From positions 1-18,743 of the forward strand of contig JANMRB010000100.1 of the NCBI GenBank assembly GCA_031370825.1: 18,743 nt of DNA. Reading direction: 5' to 3'. Source of the DNA: JAENVT01 sp031370825 (GTDB lineage: Bacteria; Actinomycetota; Acidimicrobiia; Acidimicrobiales; Ilumatobacteraceae). The translations under genes were made by a program, and so were the position numbers. The stretch's first letter is position 1. Each line of letters starts with the position of its first letter. Below, one piece after another: positions 7,178 through 15,100 of the stretch. The notes beneath the pieces are model-generated. The model was not told the origin of the DNA and made no database searches. It saw only the letters and a program-made list of their open reading frames with translations.

Positions 7178-7591
7178 TCATTGTTGAAACTCGATCAGAT
7201 TCTGTGGACCGAACGAATGTGGCAGCAGATCGTCCAACGTGAAGGTCGCTCGTACTCCCTCAGATCCTGCGGCATAGACAGGTGTGTTCCCGGGGGCGAA
7301 CTCGCGTAAACGCTGCCGGCATCCGCCGCAGCATGTTCCGATGTCTTCGCCGTCGCACACTGTGAGAACGGCGATGATGTCGCGCTCCCCGGCTGCCACC
7401 ATGGCCGCGATCGCACCGGCTTCGGCGCAGGAGCCCTGGGGGTATGCAGCGTTTTCGACGTTGCAGCCGGAGAACACCCTTCCGCTTGCGGTGCGGAGCG
7501 CGGCGCCGACCCGAAATCGTGAATACGGTGCGTAGGCATTGGCCTGCACCGCCTTGGCCGCAGCCAGTAGCTCATCCACGTCGGTCGCCAT
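7178..7591 (-). CDS. cdd: Cytidine deaminase
   Basis: This 137-aa protein is a homotetramer-type cytidine deaminase of the pyrimidine salvage pathway, converting cytidine and deoxycytidine to uridine and deoxyuridine. The zinc ligands are Cys55 in GSCAEAGAI and Cys88 and Cys91 in TCCGGCRQ, with Glu57 as the proton shuttle. YSRFRVGAAL, GCNVENAAYP and the C-terminal LLPHSFGP are typical of the family. One oddity is that the usual Ser-Pro before the second zinc Cys is Thr-Cys here, so three cysteines fall within five residues. The ATG at 7591 overlaps the stop of the upstream peptidase gene by one base (TGATG), which suggests translational coupling. An in-frame TTG at 7594 is less likely to be the start. 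Confidence 0.95.
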   Translation of the reverse strand: MATDVDELLAAAKAVQANAYAPYSRFRVGAALRTASGRVFSGCNVENAAYPQGSCAEAGAIAAMVAAGERDIIAVLTVCDGEDIGTCCGGCRQRLREFAPGNTPVYAAGSEGVRATFTLDDLLPHSFGPQNLIEFQQ

Positions 7592-8697
7592 CAACCGCTC
7601 ACAGTAGGCACAGTGCCAGCAGGTTTAATCGTCACCCTCCAGCTGGCGGCCACGGACACGCTCCAGCCATTGCTCGTCAGCGTCTCACCGGGAGTCAGCA
7701 AATCGGTATGCGGCGCCAGCCCTACCAAGGGAGTCTGGGTGCGAGACGTGCCGGCGCCGTCGATGAGGTGCACGGCTACACCGCTGGCCGGAAGGTGGTC
7801 GTCGAACCCGTCGGCCGTCAGGAGCTCGACGGTGATGAATTGATGCCCGTCGAGCGCGATGACGGCCAACCGTGTGCCGGTCTGCCCGGTCGACGGCGCG
7901 AGCTCGACCGTGCCGCCCGGCGCGGCGACCACAGTGACCGCCGACATCGGCAACCAACCCGCACTCAGGCGGTTGATGGCCAACGTGTCGGGCGCGTCGC
8001 GGCGACCAGGTTGGACGTCGCGCGGTGCGGCGCTGTTGCTCATCACATCGAGCGCGCTCTGTTCGGGATCGTTCTGCGAAACATCGAGTCCGCTGTGGGG
8101 CCAGTCGAGGGCGTGGCCGATCTCGTGTTCGACAAGGTCCATCGGCGGGTTGTCTTCCCACTGCGGGCTGAAGTCTGCCGCGCCGACGTACGCGGATCGC
8201 CGCGTCGTTGATGCAGGGCACGCAGGACTGGCACATGCGCTGCCGGGGTTGGCGAAACCACCGGGCTCGCCGAAGTTGTGCTCGGCGTCGGCAATCGCGA
8301 TCACCCCATGTGCGGTGCCGCGATCGGCTGACAGTGAACTGTCGACACACGCCTGTGGTTCATCCGTCGCGGCGATGGTCACCTCGCCCGCCGCTCGAAA
8401 GATCGGTCTGTAGGCGCCGTGCGACAACGTGTCGAAATACGCGCTGACCTTCTTGTTGAGAACGTCGGAGAGCGCTTCCGGTGTGAGCGGCAATCGCGAC
8501 GGAAGGCCCGCGTAGAAGCGTGACTGCGAATCGGCCGGAACATGGCAGACGAAGACGTCCCACGGGTCGTCGCCGTTCGTCATCCACTGTGATTGCTTGC
8601 CGATGTCCATCACTGCCTGCACAGCCGGGGGCAGCGCCGCCGCGGTGTGGCCGCACGCAACCAGTGCAAGCAGGCCGAGCAACCATGGTCGTCGCAC
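7591..8697 (-). CDS. Secreted metzincin-like zinc metallopeptidase lipoprotein
   Basis: This exported protein (368 aa) starts with MRRPWLLGLLALVACGHT. The LVAC lipobox suggests lipidation at Cys15, although ordinary Sec cleavage at AAA-L is possible. The catalytic motif HEIGHALDWPHS begins at residue 191 and fits HExxHxxxxxH, with Glu192 as the general base and three His ligands. A downstream DVMSNSAAP would be the methionine turn of metzincins. The usual Gly between the second and third His is Asp here. The C-terminal 100 residues or so look beta-rich and may bind substrate. Cysteines around 117 and 154-160 may form disulfides. The physiological substrate is unknown. GTG at 8697 is the start; a TAGCCT hexamer lies 6 nt upstream, so the message may be leaderless. 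It is first in the long minus-strand run. Confidence 0.85.
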   Translation of the reverse strand: MRRPWLLGLLALVACGHTAAALPPAVQAVMDIGKQSQWMTNGDDPWDVFVCHVPADSQSRFYAGLPSRLPLTPEALSDVLNKKVSAYFDTLSHGAYRPIFRAAGEVTIAATDEPQACVDSSLSADRGTAHGVIAIADAEHNFGEPGGFANPGSACASPACPASTTRRSAYVGAADFSPQWEDNPPMDLVEHEIGHALDWPHSGLDVSQNDPEQSALDVMSNSAAPRDVQPGRRDAPDTLAINRLSAGWLPMSAVTVVAAPGGTVELAPSTGQTGTRLAVIALDGHQFITVELLTADGFDDHLPASGVAVHLIDGAGTSRTQTPLVGLAPHTDLLTPGETLTSNGWSVSVAASWRVTIKPAGTVPTVSG

Positions 8698-8703
8698 GTC
8701 GAG

Positions 8704-8709
8704 AGGCTA
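8704..8709 (-). promoter_or_regulatory. Putative -10 box of a leaderless promoter for the minus-strand run
   Basis: On the minus strand TAGCCT fits TANNNT and is followed by 6 nt and then the GTG at 8697. The 49-bp divergent gap to the acyltransferase gene has no Shine-Dalgarno sequence for the peptidase. A -35 is not evident. Confidence 0.4.
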
Positions 8710-8746
8710 TGTGCACGCCCCCGCGGATCCATGCCACGATGTCTGC

Positions 8747-9523
8747 ATGGCCGCTCGCACCTTCCGCCAACGAGTGCTCAACAACTCGATCGTGCGAACG
8801 GTTCTGTCGGTGTGGGCATGGCTCGTGCTCGGCGTTGTCATCATCGTCTGGGTGCCTCTCGTCGCCGTCGTGCGCGTGATCACCGCTCCGTTCGACAAGG
8901 GCCGGTATGCCGCCGGGTATCTGTTTCGCAAACTCACGGTCGTGCATCAGTGGCTCAATCCGCTGTGGAGGTTCCGCACGTCGGGCGTCAAGATCCGCGA
9001 CCCGCGTCGCCCGTACATCGTCGTCGCCAACCATCAGAGCTTTGTCGACATCTTGCTGATCTCTCATCTGCCGTGGGAGATGAAGTGGCTGTCGAAGGAA
9101 GACTTCTTCAAGTATCCACTCGTCGGTTGGCTGATGAGCATGGCCGGCGACATCAAGCTGATCCGAGGCAAGCGCGAGTCGATCGTTGCCGCGATGGATT
9201 CATGCAAGGACCGTCTGTCGAAGCGGGTAAGCGTGATGATCTTTCCCGAGGGCACTCGGAGCTCCGACGGCGAGTTGCGGAAGTTCAAGGACGGTGCATT
9301 TCGGCTGGCGATCGAGACCGGCACGCCGATCATTCCTCTTGCTCTCGACGGAACCTTTCCGGCGCTGCAGAAGGGCGACTGGCGCTTCGGCGTCACCGAT
9401 GCCGAGGTGCGAGTGCTGGAACCGATCGAGACCAAAGGCATGACGCTGGACGATGTGCCCAAGCTTCGTGATCGCGTTCGCACTGTGATCGCCGATGAAC
9501 TGGCGTTGATGAAGGCCAGTTGA
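8747..9523 (+). CDS. 1-acyl-sn-glycerol-3-phosphate acyltransferase (PlsC family)
   Basis: This 258-aa membrane-associated acyltransferase probably transfers an acyl chain from acyl-CoA or acyl-ACP to lysophosphatidic acid, or to a related acceptor, in phospholipid synthesis. A hydrophobic segment at about 20-46 anchors it to the inner face of the membrane. The catalytic HX4D motif is His96-Asp101 in NHQSFVD, the acceptor-binding motif is FPEGTRS (166-172), and IPLALDGT (196-203) is motif IV. The frame stays open upstream to 8597, but that part is antisense to the peptidase gene, and ATG 8747 fits the family N-terminus. The ribosome-binding site is weak. The stop overlaps the next start by one base, so the MarR regulator is probably coupled to this gene. 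Confidence 0.92.
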   Translation: MAARTFRQRVLNNSIVRTVLSVWAWLVLGVVIIVWVPLVAVVRVITAPFDKGRYAAGYLFRKLTVVHQWLNPLWRFRTSGVKIRDPRRPYIVVANHQSFVDILLISHLPWEMKWLSKEDFFKYPLVGWLMSMAGDIKLIRGKRESIVAAMDSCKDRLSKRVSVMIFPEGTRSSDGELRKFKDGAFRLAIETGTPIIPLALDGTFPALQKGDWRFGVTDAEVRVLEPIETKGMTLDDVPKLRDRVRTVIADELALMKAS

Positions 9524-10044
9524 TGCCGCTGCTGTTCGCCAGCGACGACGACCGCGATCTCGTGCGGGCCGAGCGAGATGTCGGTGCTGCGTTCAGTGAT
9601 CTGGATCTGGACCTCCACTCGCTGGCCGCTGTGTCCAACATCTTCCGGGCGGCTACTGCGGTTCGCAACCACATGGAGAACGGCGTGCTCGCCCAACATG
9701 AGTTGTCGTGGAGCGCGTTCACCACGCTCTTCGTGCTGCGAGTGTGGGGCGACATGGACGCTCGATCCCTGGCGGCAGAGGCAGGGGTCACCGCGGCCAC
9801 CCTGACCGGCGTGATGAAGACGCTCGAGGGACGGGGGCTGCTGCGACGCAAGGGCGATCGCGTCGATGGACGACGGATCCTGGTGTCGTTGACGCCGCGC
9901 GGTCGAACTGTGGTCGGCGATGTGATGCCGGCTTTCAACCGTCACGAATCGCTGGTCACCCAAGCTCTCACGGAGTCAGAGCAGCACGACCTGGCCCGAT
10001 TTCTGCGCACGATCCTGCGGACCATCGAAGCCATCGACCTGTAA
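9523..10044 (+). CDS. MarR-family transcriptional regulator
   Basis: This 173-aa winged-helix regulator has the MarR layout. An N-terminal dimerisation helix region (about 30-57) is followed by WSAFTTLFVLRVWGDMD, the HTH segment SLAAEAGVTAATLTGVMKTLEGRGLL (about 82-107) and a wing with RKGDRVDGRRILVSLTPRG. The Asp-Gly-Arg-Arg wing tip is characteristic. C-terminal helices complete the dimer interface. The ATG at 9523 overlaps the acyltransferase stop (TGATG); a TTG at 9520 is also in frame. MarR proteins usually respond to small phenolic or lipophilic ligands and often control their own operon, so this one may control the acyltransferase or the divergent genes. No ligand or operator can be assigned here. 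Confidence 0.93.
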   Translation: MPLLFASDDDRDLVRAERDVGAAFSDLDLDLHSLAAVSNIFRAATAVRNHMENGVLAQHELSWSAFTTLFVLRVWGDMDARSLAAEAGVTAATLTGVMKTLEGRGLLRRKGDRVDGRRILVSLTPRGRTVVGDVMPAFNRHESLVTQALTESEQHDLARFLRTILRTIEAIDL

Positions 10045-10051
10045 GCCCGAC

Positions 10052-10082
10052 CGAGTGTTTCCGGCCGTACGAGTGTTTCCGG
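10052..10082. repeat. Tandem 13-bp direct repeats between convergent genes
   Basis: CGAGTGTTTCCGG occurs at 10052-10064 and again at 10070-10082, an 18-bp period. A third core copy in inverted orientation lies at 10103-10109 (ACACTCG). All are in the 66-bp gap between the MarR gene and the C26 hydrolase gene. The first copy begins 8 bp after the MarR stop codon. Confidence 0.7.
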
Positions 10083-10110
10083 TCACCCCGGGGGCGCGGC
10101 AGACACTCGT
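10069..10110. terminator. Possible bidirectional terminator hairpin between convergent genes
   Basis: ACGAGTGT (10069-10076) and ACACTCGT (10103-10110) are perfect 8-bp complements with a 26-base GC-rich loop. They end next to the stop codon of the minus-strand gene. There is no T-run, and the loop is long, so termination is only a plausible reading based on the convergent position. Confidence 0.3.
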
Positions 10111-10845
10111 TTACGGGTTGGAGGCGAAGGTGCGGGCTTGCTCGACCAGCCATGCGAAGGCTGGATCGGGCTGTTCGGCGAGCATCTCCGGATGCCACTG
10201 CACCGCCAGCACCTCTGGGCGGCCGTCGAGCTCGTATCCCTCGATCACGCCATCCTCTGCGGTTCCGGTCACAACCACGCCTCGCCCCGGCCGGCCGACG
10301 GCTTGGTGATGAAGGCTGTTCGTCGCCACGCTGTCGCCGTACAGCGATGACAGCCGGCTGCCGGCGGCCACTTGCACGACGTGGCACCGGTCGGTCCGCG
10401 ACGTCGTCCACAGTGCATGCGTATCCGACTCGTCGAGGTGCTGCACCAGCGTGCCGCCGAGAGCGATGTTGAGCAGTTGGGCGCCACGACACACGCAGAG
10501 CATCGGGAGTCGTCGATCGAGAGCGGCGCGGATCAGGCCGAGCTCCCATTCGTCGCGGCCGGGCTCGACTTCACCGAGCTCGGGATGCGGATCCTCGCCG
10601 TACAGCGAGGGATCGGGATCGGCCCCGCCTGTCATCACGAGACCGTCGAGGCGATCGACCATGTCGATGGGATCGGCATCGCGGGTCAGTTGCACCGGCA
10701 ATCCGCCGACCGCGGCGATCCCCTTCGGGTATTCGCTGAGGTGCAGGTCGACCTCTTCGCCGTGCAACGCACCCTGCGGCAGATGAGGTACCCGCTCGAC
10801 GGGCCAGCGGCGGCCGGAAAGCCCGATCAGCGGTCGACGACTCAT
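10111..10845 (-). CDS. Class I glutamine amidotransferase-like protein (gamma-glutamyl hydrolase, peptidase C26, PuuD-like)
   Basis: This 244-aa enzyme resembles gamma-glutamyl-gamma-aminobutyrate hydrolase (PuuD) and other C26 peptidases. It contains GLVMTGGADPDPSLYGE (about 68-84), the nucleophile Cys119 in CVCRGAQLLNIALGG, and the His218/Glu220 dyad in VQWHPEM. The conserved HHQAVG (179-184) is also present. It would hydrolyse a gamma-glutamyl amide bond in the cytoplasm. An earlier in-frame start exists at 11001, but the extra 52 codons lie wholly inside the P450 gene. ATG 10845 overlaps the P450 stop as ATGA, which gives strong evidence of translational coupling. The pairing suggests the substrate may be a gamma-glutamylated compound related to the P450 reaction, but this is inferred only from position. 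Confidence 0.92.
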   Translation of the reverse strand: MSRRPLIGLSGRRWPVERVPHLPQGALHGEEVDLHLSEYPKGIAAVGGLPVQLTRDADPIDMVDRLDGLVMTGGADPDPSLYGEDPHPELGEVEPGRDEWELGLIRAALDRRLPMLCVCRGAQLLNIALGGTLVQHLDESDTHALWTTSRTDRCHVVQVAAGSRLSSLYGDSVATNSLHHQAVGRPGRGVVVTGTAEDGVIEGYELDGRPEVLAVQWHPEMLAEQPDPAFAWLVEQARTFASNP

Positions 10846-12131
10846 GCCGTGCTCAACGAGATGGGCATTCGCTTTATGCCACTGATGAAGTTGGAGCGAA
10901 GTCGCTCGATAGGCCCGTTCGAACGGGCATCGCTGATCCTCGGCAGCAGTTCTTCGAACAGAACCTTCAGTTCCATCCGTGCAAGTTGAGCACCGAGACA
11001 CAGGTGCGGGCTCATCCGGCCAAAAGCCACGTGATCGTTCGGGGTGCGATGGATGTCGAACGTGTACGGGTCAGGGAACTGTCGATCGTCGTAGTCGGCC
11101 GAGTTGAACCAGATCACCACTTTGTCGCCGCGCTTGATCTGTTGATCGTGCAAGGACGTGTCGACCGTCGCTGTGCGGCGGAAGTGCATGGTGACGGTTC
11201 CCCAGCGAAGGATCTCTTCGACGGCTGACTCCATCAGAGCGGTTTCGCCGGCCATCACCGAGCTGCGCAGCTCGCCAAGCTGGTCGGGGCGCTCGATCAA
11301 GGCTTGCATGCCCGAGGCCATGGTGTATCTCGTGGTGTCGTTGCCGGCGCTGACGAGGAGAACGAAGAAGTTCTTGAACTCACGTTCCGTCAACCGGTCG
11401 CCATCGATCGTGGGAGCAAGGATGTCGCTGATCACATCGTCGGTCGGATGGTTCAGTCGTTGCTCTGCTTGCCGCTCGGCATATCGGTACAGCTCGAGAG
11501 CTGCCGGGGAGCGGAAGGGGATCGACTTGAACTCCTCGGTGTCGGTCAGGCCCAACGGGTACTCGGTGAACTCGGGATCGAAGTTTCCCAGCAAGGCGTC
11601 GCCGCGTTCGACCAGCCAATCCCCGTCTTGCTCAGGCACGCCCAACAGCGTGCCCAACATGCGCATGGGCAGCTGCTTGGCAACGCGTTCGACGAAGTCA
11701 AGTTGGCCCCCGGATCCCAGGGCCTCTTCGACAACGGCGCGGGCCAGGAGACGGATGCCGTTTTCGTAGGCGTACACCTCGCGTCTGCTGAACGGTTTCG
11801 AAACCAGTCGGCGGTAACGGGTGTGCTGCGGTGGGTCGTACTCCAGCATGTTGCGGCGGGCCTCGAAATCGTCGAGATCCATTTCCTCCAGCGTGATCCC
11901 CTGAGCACTGGAAAACGTGTCGACGTTGCGGCTGACGTGAAGGAGATCGTCGTATCGAGTGATGGCCCAGAACCCCTTGCCTCCGTCGTGCTCTGGCCAC
12001 CAGCTCACCGGTTCGGTGTCGCGAAGCCGTTGAAAAGTCGCGTGTGGAACGCCACGCACGTAGGTGTCGGGGTCCGTGATGTCGGCGTCGGCGGGGCCGA
12101 GGTCGACGAGCGGCGATGTCATCGCGGTCAT
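10842..12131 (-). CDS. Cytochrome P450 (CYP125/124-like heme-loop spacing)
   Basis: This soluble bacterial class I P450 of 429 aa has the expected motifs: I-helix AGNDTTR (262-268), the ExxR pair Glu306/Arg309 in EEILRW, and a heme loop FGRMSPHLCLG with the axial Cys378. Phe370 to Cys378 is 8 residues, as in the CYP125, CYP124 and CYP142 group rather than the more common 7. The position usually held by Gly in that loop is Ser374. It needs ferredoxin and reductase partners that are not in the window; steroid, terpene or alkyl hydroxylation would be typical of related enzymes but is not established. ATG 12131 is chosen because an AGGGA site lies about 10 nt upstream. ATG 12122 and an upstream extension to 12287 are alternatives. 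It follows the lamin-tail gene by 35 nt. Confidence 0.93.
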   Translation of the reverse strand: MTAMTSPLVDLGPADADITDPDTYVRGVPHATFQRLRDTEPVSWWPEHDGGKGFWAITRYDDLLHVSRNVDTFSSAQGITLEEMDLDDFEARRNMLEYDPPQHTRYRRLVSKPFSRREVYAYENGIRLLARAVVEEALGSGGQLDFVERVAKQLPMRMLGTLLGVPEQDGDWLVERGDALLGNFDPEFTEYPLGLTDTEEFKSIPFRSPAALELYRYAERQAEQRLNHPTDDVISDILAPTIDGDRLTEREFKNFFVLLVSAGNDTTRYTMASGMQALIERPDQLGELRSSVMAGETALMESAVEEILRWGTVTMHFRRTATVDTSLHDQQIKRGDKVVIWFNSADYDDRQFPDPYTFDIHRTPNDHVAFGRMSPHLCLGAQLARMELKVLFEELLPRISDARSNGPIERLRSNFISGIKRMPISLSTA

Positions 12132-12166
12132 GCTAGTTCGGTCCCTAACGACTTTGTAACGGGGCT

Positions 12167-15100
12167 TCAGCCGAGGGTGATGTTGGCTCCGGACATCTGC
12201 ACGTTGCTGCCGACGACGCGGCCACCGCTCACGTCTGCGCTGCTGATCTGAATTGCGCCCCCCGGGGCGGCGATGACGCCGGTCCAAGCGACGTGGCTTC
12301 CGGAGAGGTGAATCGCATTGAGCCAGCAGGATCCGCCACCTGCTAGCAGTGTCGGCAGTTCTGCTGCGGCTGGGGTCATGGTTGTGTTGCCGCTGATGGT
12401 GATCTGGCCGGTGGCGACGATGGTGACACCGGTCAGCACCGGCGATGAGCCAGGGATCGTCACGTCGCCGGCGACGAAGTGCACGCCGGGTGCGAGGTTC
12501 GCTTTGCTGAGCACGAGGTCGTCCGGGTGGAACACGTAGCCCTCGAGTGAGGAGTAGCGACCGCCAGGGGCGAAGTCGGTGATCGCCCAGGGGAGGTCGC
12601 TCGCCACCTCAGCAGCGCTGTGCACGATGCCGGCGCTCGAAACCCCGCGGCCAATGTTGCTCGAGCCGCCGTAGGAGATCGTGCCGGAGATGGAAGCGGA
12701 ACCTCCGGAGAAGTTGACATCGCCATTGCCTCGGACATCCCCGGTGATCGTGACGTGGCTGCCGGACATTTGCATTCCGCTGCCGCAGGAAGGGTCGGAG
12801 AGCGAGAGGATCGTCGGGCCCGAAACTGCAGTGGTGGCGGGAGCGGTCGTCGTCGGTGCCTCGGTCGTCGTGGTGGGCGCCGTGAGCTCGCAGGTGTTTG
12901 CCGCACCCGGAGTTCCGTGCTCGCCGAGTGAGCCGTAGTTCGCCACCGATGTGCACCAGTTGGACGCCACCGAATTGTCGGAGGTCGGTGTGCGAAGCGC
13001 TGCGGACGCCCCGACTGCATGTGGCAGCTGGGCCGTCGGAGTCCAAGCGACTCGATCGACCGGGATCAGAGCCGCGTCGTAGAGGTTGATCTCGTCGGCG
13101 TTCTCCACCAGCGGGAAGGCCGATCCGTAGGCGTAGTCGACGGGTGCGCCGCCGTTGAGCACGACCGTGTCGCGCCCGAGCACGAAGGTCTTGCCAGGCT
13201 CCAGCGTCAACGGCTTGGTGGAGGTGATCGTGAGAGCGTCGTAGTCGTCGTCGCGGAGCACCCAGCCGTTGAGATCGACGGCTTCCGCGCCGGCGTTGTA
13301 CAGCTCGATCCATTCGCCGACGGTGTCGCTGATCGCCTTTGGATCGATGTGAACTTCGTTGATCACCACGCCGAGATGTGGATGCTGGGTGCAGTCGTTC
13401 GTGGTGCCCGGGGTGCCGCGATCACCTCGCCCGAATTGCGGTCGGCTCACGCACCAGGCGCCGTTCACCAAGGCGATTGATGCGCCGTTGGGACGCGGCT
13501 CCACGTTTGCCTGCCAGCGGACCTCGTCGACGCGCTGGCCGTGCTGATCACTGACGATGATGGCGTCGGTGGCGTTGCTGAGCACGAAGCCGCTGCCGTA
13601 GGAGTATGCAACCGGAGCTCCGCCGTTTCGGTCCCGGTCGGTGCTGCGGCCGAGCACCAGGTACCCGTCGGCGGGCACGACGAGCGAACCCGTGATCACG
13701 TGGCGATCCGATGCCCCGTCCGTCAATGTCCACCCGGACAGGCTCACCGGCGCTGATGTGGTGTTGTGCAGCTCGAACCACTCGCCGCTGATGTCGCCGA
13801 CCGCTGCCGGGTTGCGCATCACTTCGCTGATCACGACGGAGGGAGGCGGCAATGGCTTCTCGCACGAGTTGTCTGCGCCCGGCGAACCGAAGTCGCCGGC
13901 ACCGAACGGGCTGTTCGATTCGCACCAGTTGGCGCCCAGTGCGTTGTCGGATGACAGCACGCCGAGGCTGATCGATCGGCCAGTGGGCAACGGGAACCCT
14001 GCGGCCGCGCTCCATTCGACCCGATCGATGACGGAGCCCGTTCGCGACTTGAGGACGACGCGACCCTTGCTGTTGTACAGCGGAACTCCGGTGCCGTACA
14101 CGTAGTCGGCTGCCACATCGCCGTTGGTGGCACGATCACCGTTCGCGGCGAGCACGGCGTGCGCTCCGGGAGCGACAACCAGAGACCAGATCGTCTGTGT
14201 CTTGAAGTCGCCACCAGTGATCGTCCACCCGGCCATGTCGACCGGTGCGTTGCCGAGGTTGGCAACCTCGAACCACTCAGCCTTGCGCTCACTGGCCGGC
14301 ACTTGGGGGTCGAACATGACCTCCGTGATCACGATGGGCTGCTGATCCGCATCCAGGCACCACGAGGCCGAGCCGGGGGTGCCGCTGTCACCTGCAGACC
14401 AAGAGTTGGTCGACGCGCACCAGTTGACGCCGACGCTGTTGTCGAGGCTCGAATCGCGAAGCGACATCGATGCCCCATCCGGGTCGGGAAAGGTCTTTCC
14501 GTTGTCCCACCGAACCCGATCGATCTGCACGAGATCACGGTCGGCAATCACCAGTTCGTCGGTGTCGTTCTGAAGGACCATGCCGCTGCCGTAGACGTAG
14601 TCGGGCTTCAGCTGACCGTTGGCGGTGAGCTTGGAGGCGAAGACGGAGTAGCCCTTCGCCGGCACGACGACTGCGGTCGCGATGGTGAAGCTGTCGAAGT
14701 CGTCGTCTTTGACGGTGTAGCCAGTCATGTCGACCGGCTGGTCACCGGGGTTGTACACCTCGAAGTACTCGCCACGCTCGTCAGCGGTCAGTCCGGGGTT
14801 CTGCATGATCTCGGTGATCACCAACGGCCCTGTCGAGGGCTCGCAGCGGTTCGTCGCGCCGGGACTGCCAAGGTCGCCGCGCCGCATCACCGACACGGCA
14901 GCGCACCAGTTCTTGCCCCCGCTGTTGTCCGATGTCGGGTCGGCGAGCGACAGCGAGGCGCCTTCGGGCACAGTAAACCCCGAGCTCCAGTCGACGCGAT
15001 CACGCTCGGTCGAATTCGCGTCGCGCAGTATCAGCCGATCGTCGACCTCGTTGAGGACGATCGCGTTGCCGTAGACGAAGCGAGGCGATACGCCTCCGTT

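Noticed and set aside
10846..11001. N-terminal extension of the C26 hydrolase to 11001
   Set aside because: It lies entirely within the P450 coding region, and the ATG at 10845 overlaps the P450 stop in the standard coupled arrangement and fits the family N-terminus.
11304..12251. Plus-strand frame of 315 codons antisense to the P450
   Set aside because: The minus strand shows the full P450 motif set; no independent evidence supports the plus frame.
12132..12287. N-terminal extension of the P450 to 12287
   Set aside because: The extra 52 codons run into the lamin-tail gene and are Arg-rich, unlike P450 N-termini; an AGGGA site supports ATG 12131.
12844..12884. Thr/Ala/Pro stretch as a separate low-complexity repeat element
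   Set aside because: It is a normal linker between the fifth lamin-tail domain and the C-terminal domain, already covered in the gene entry.
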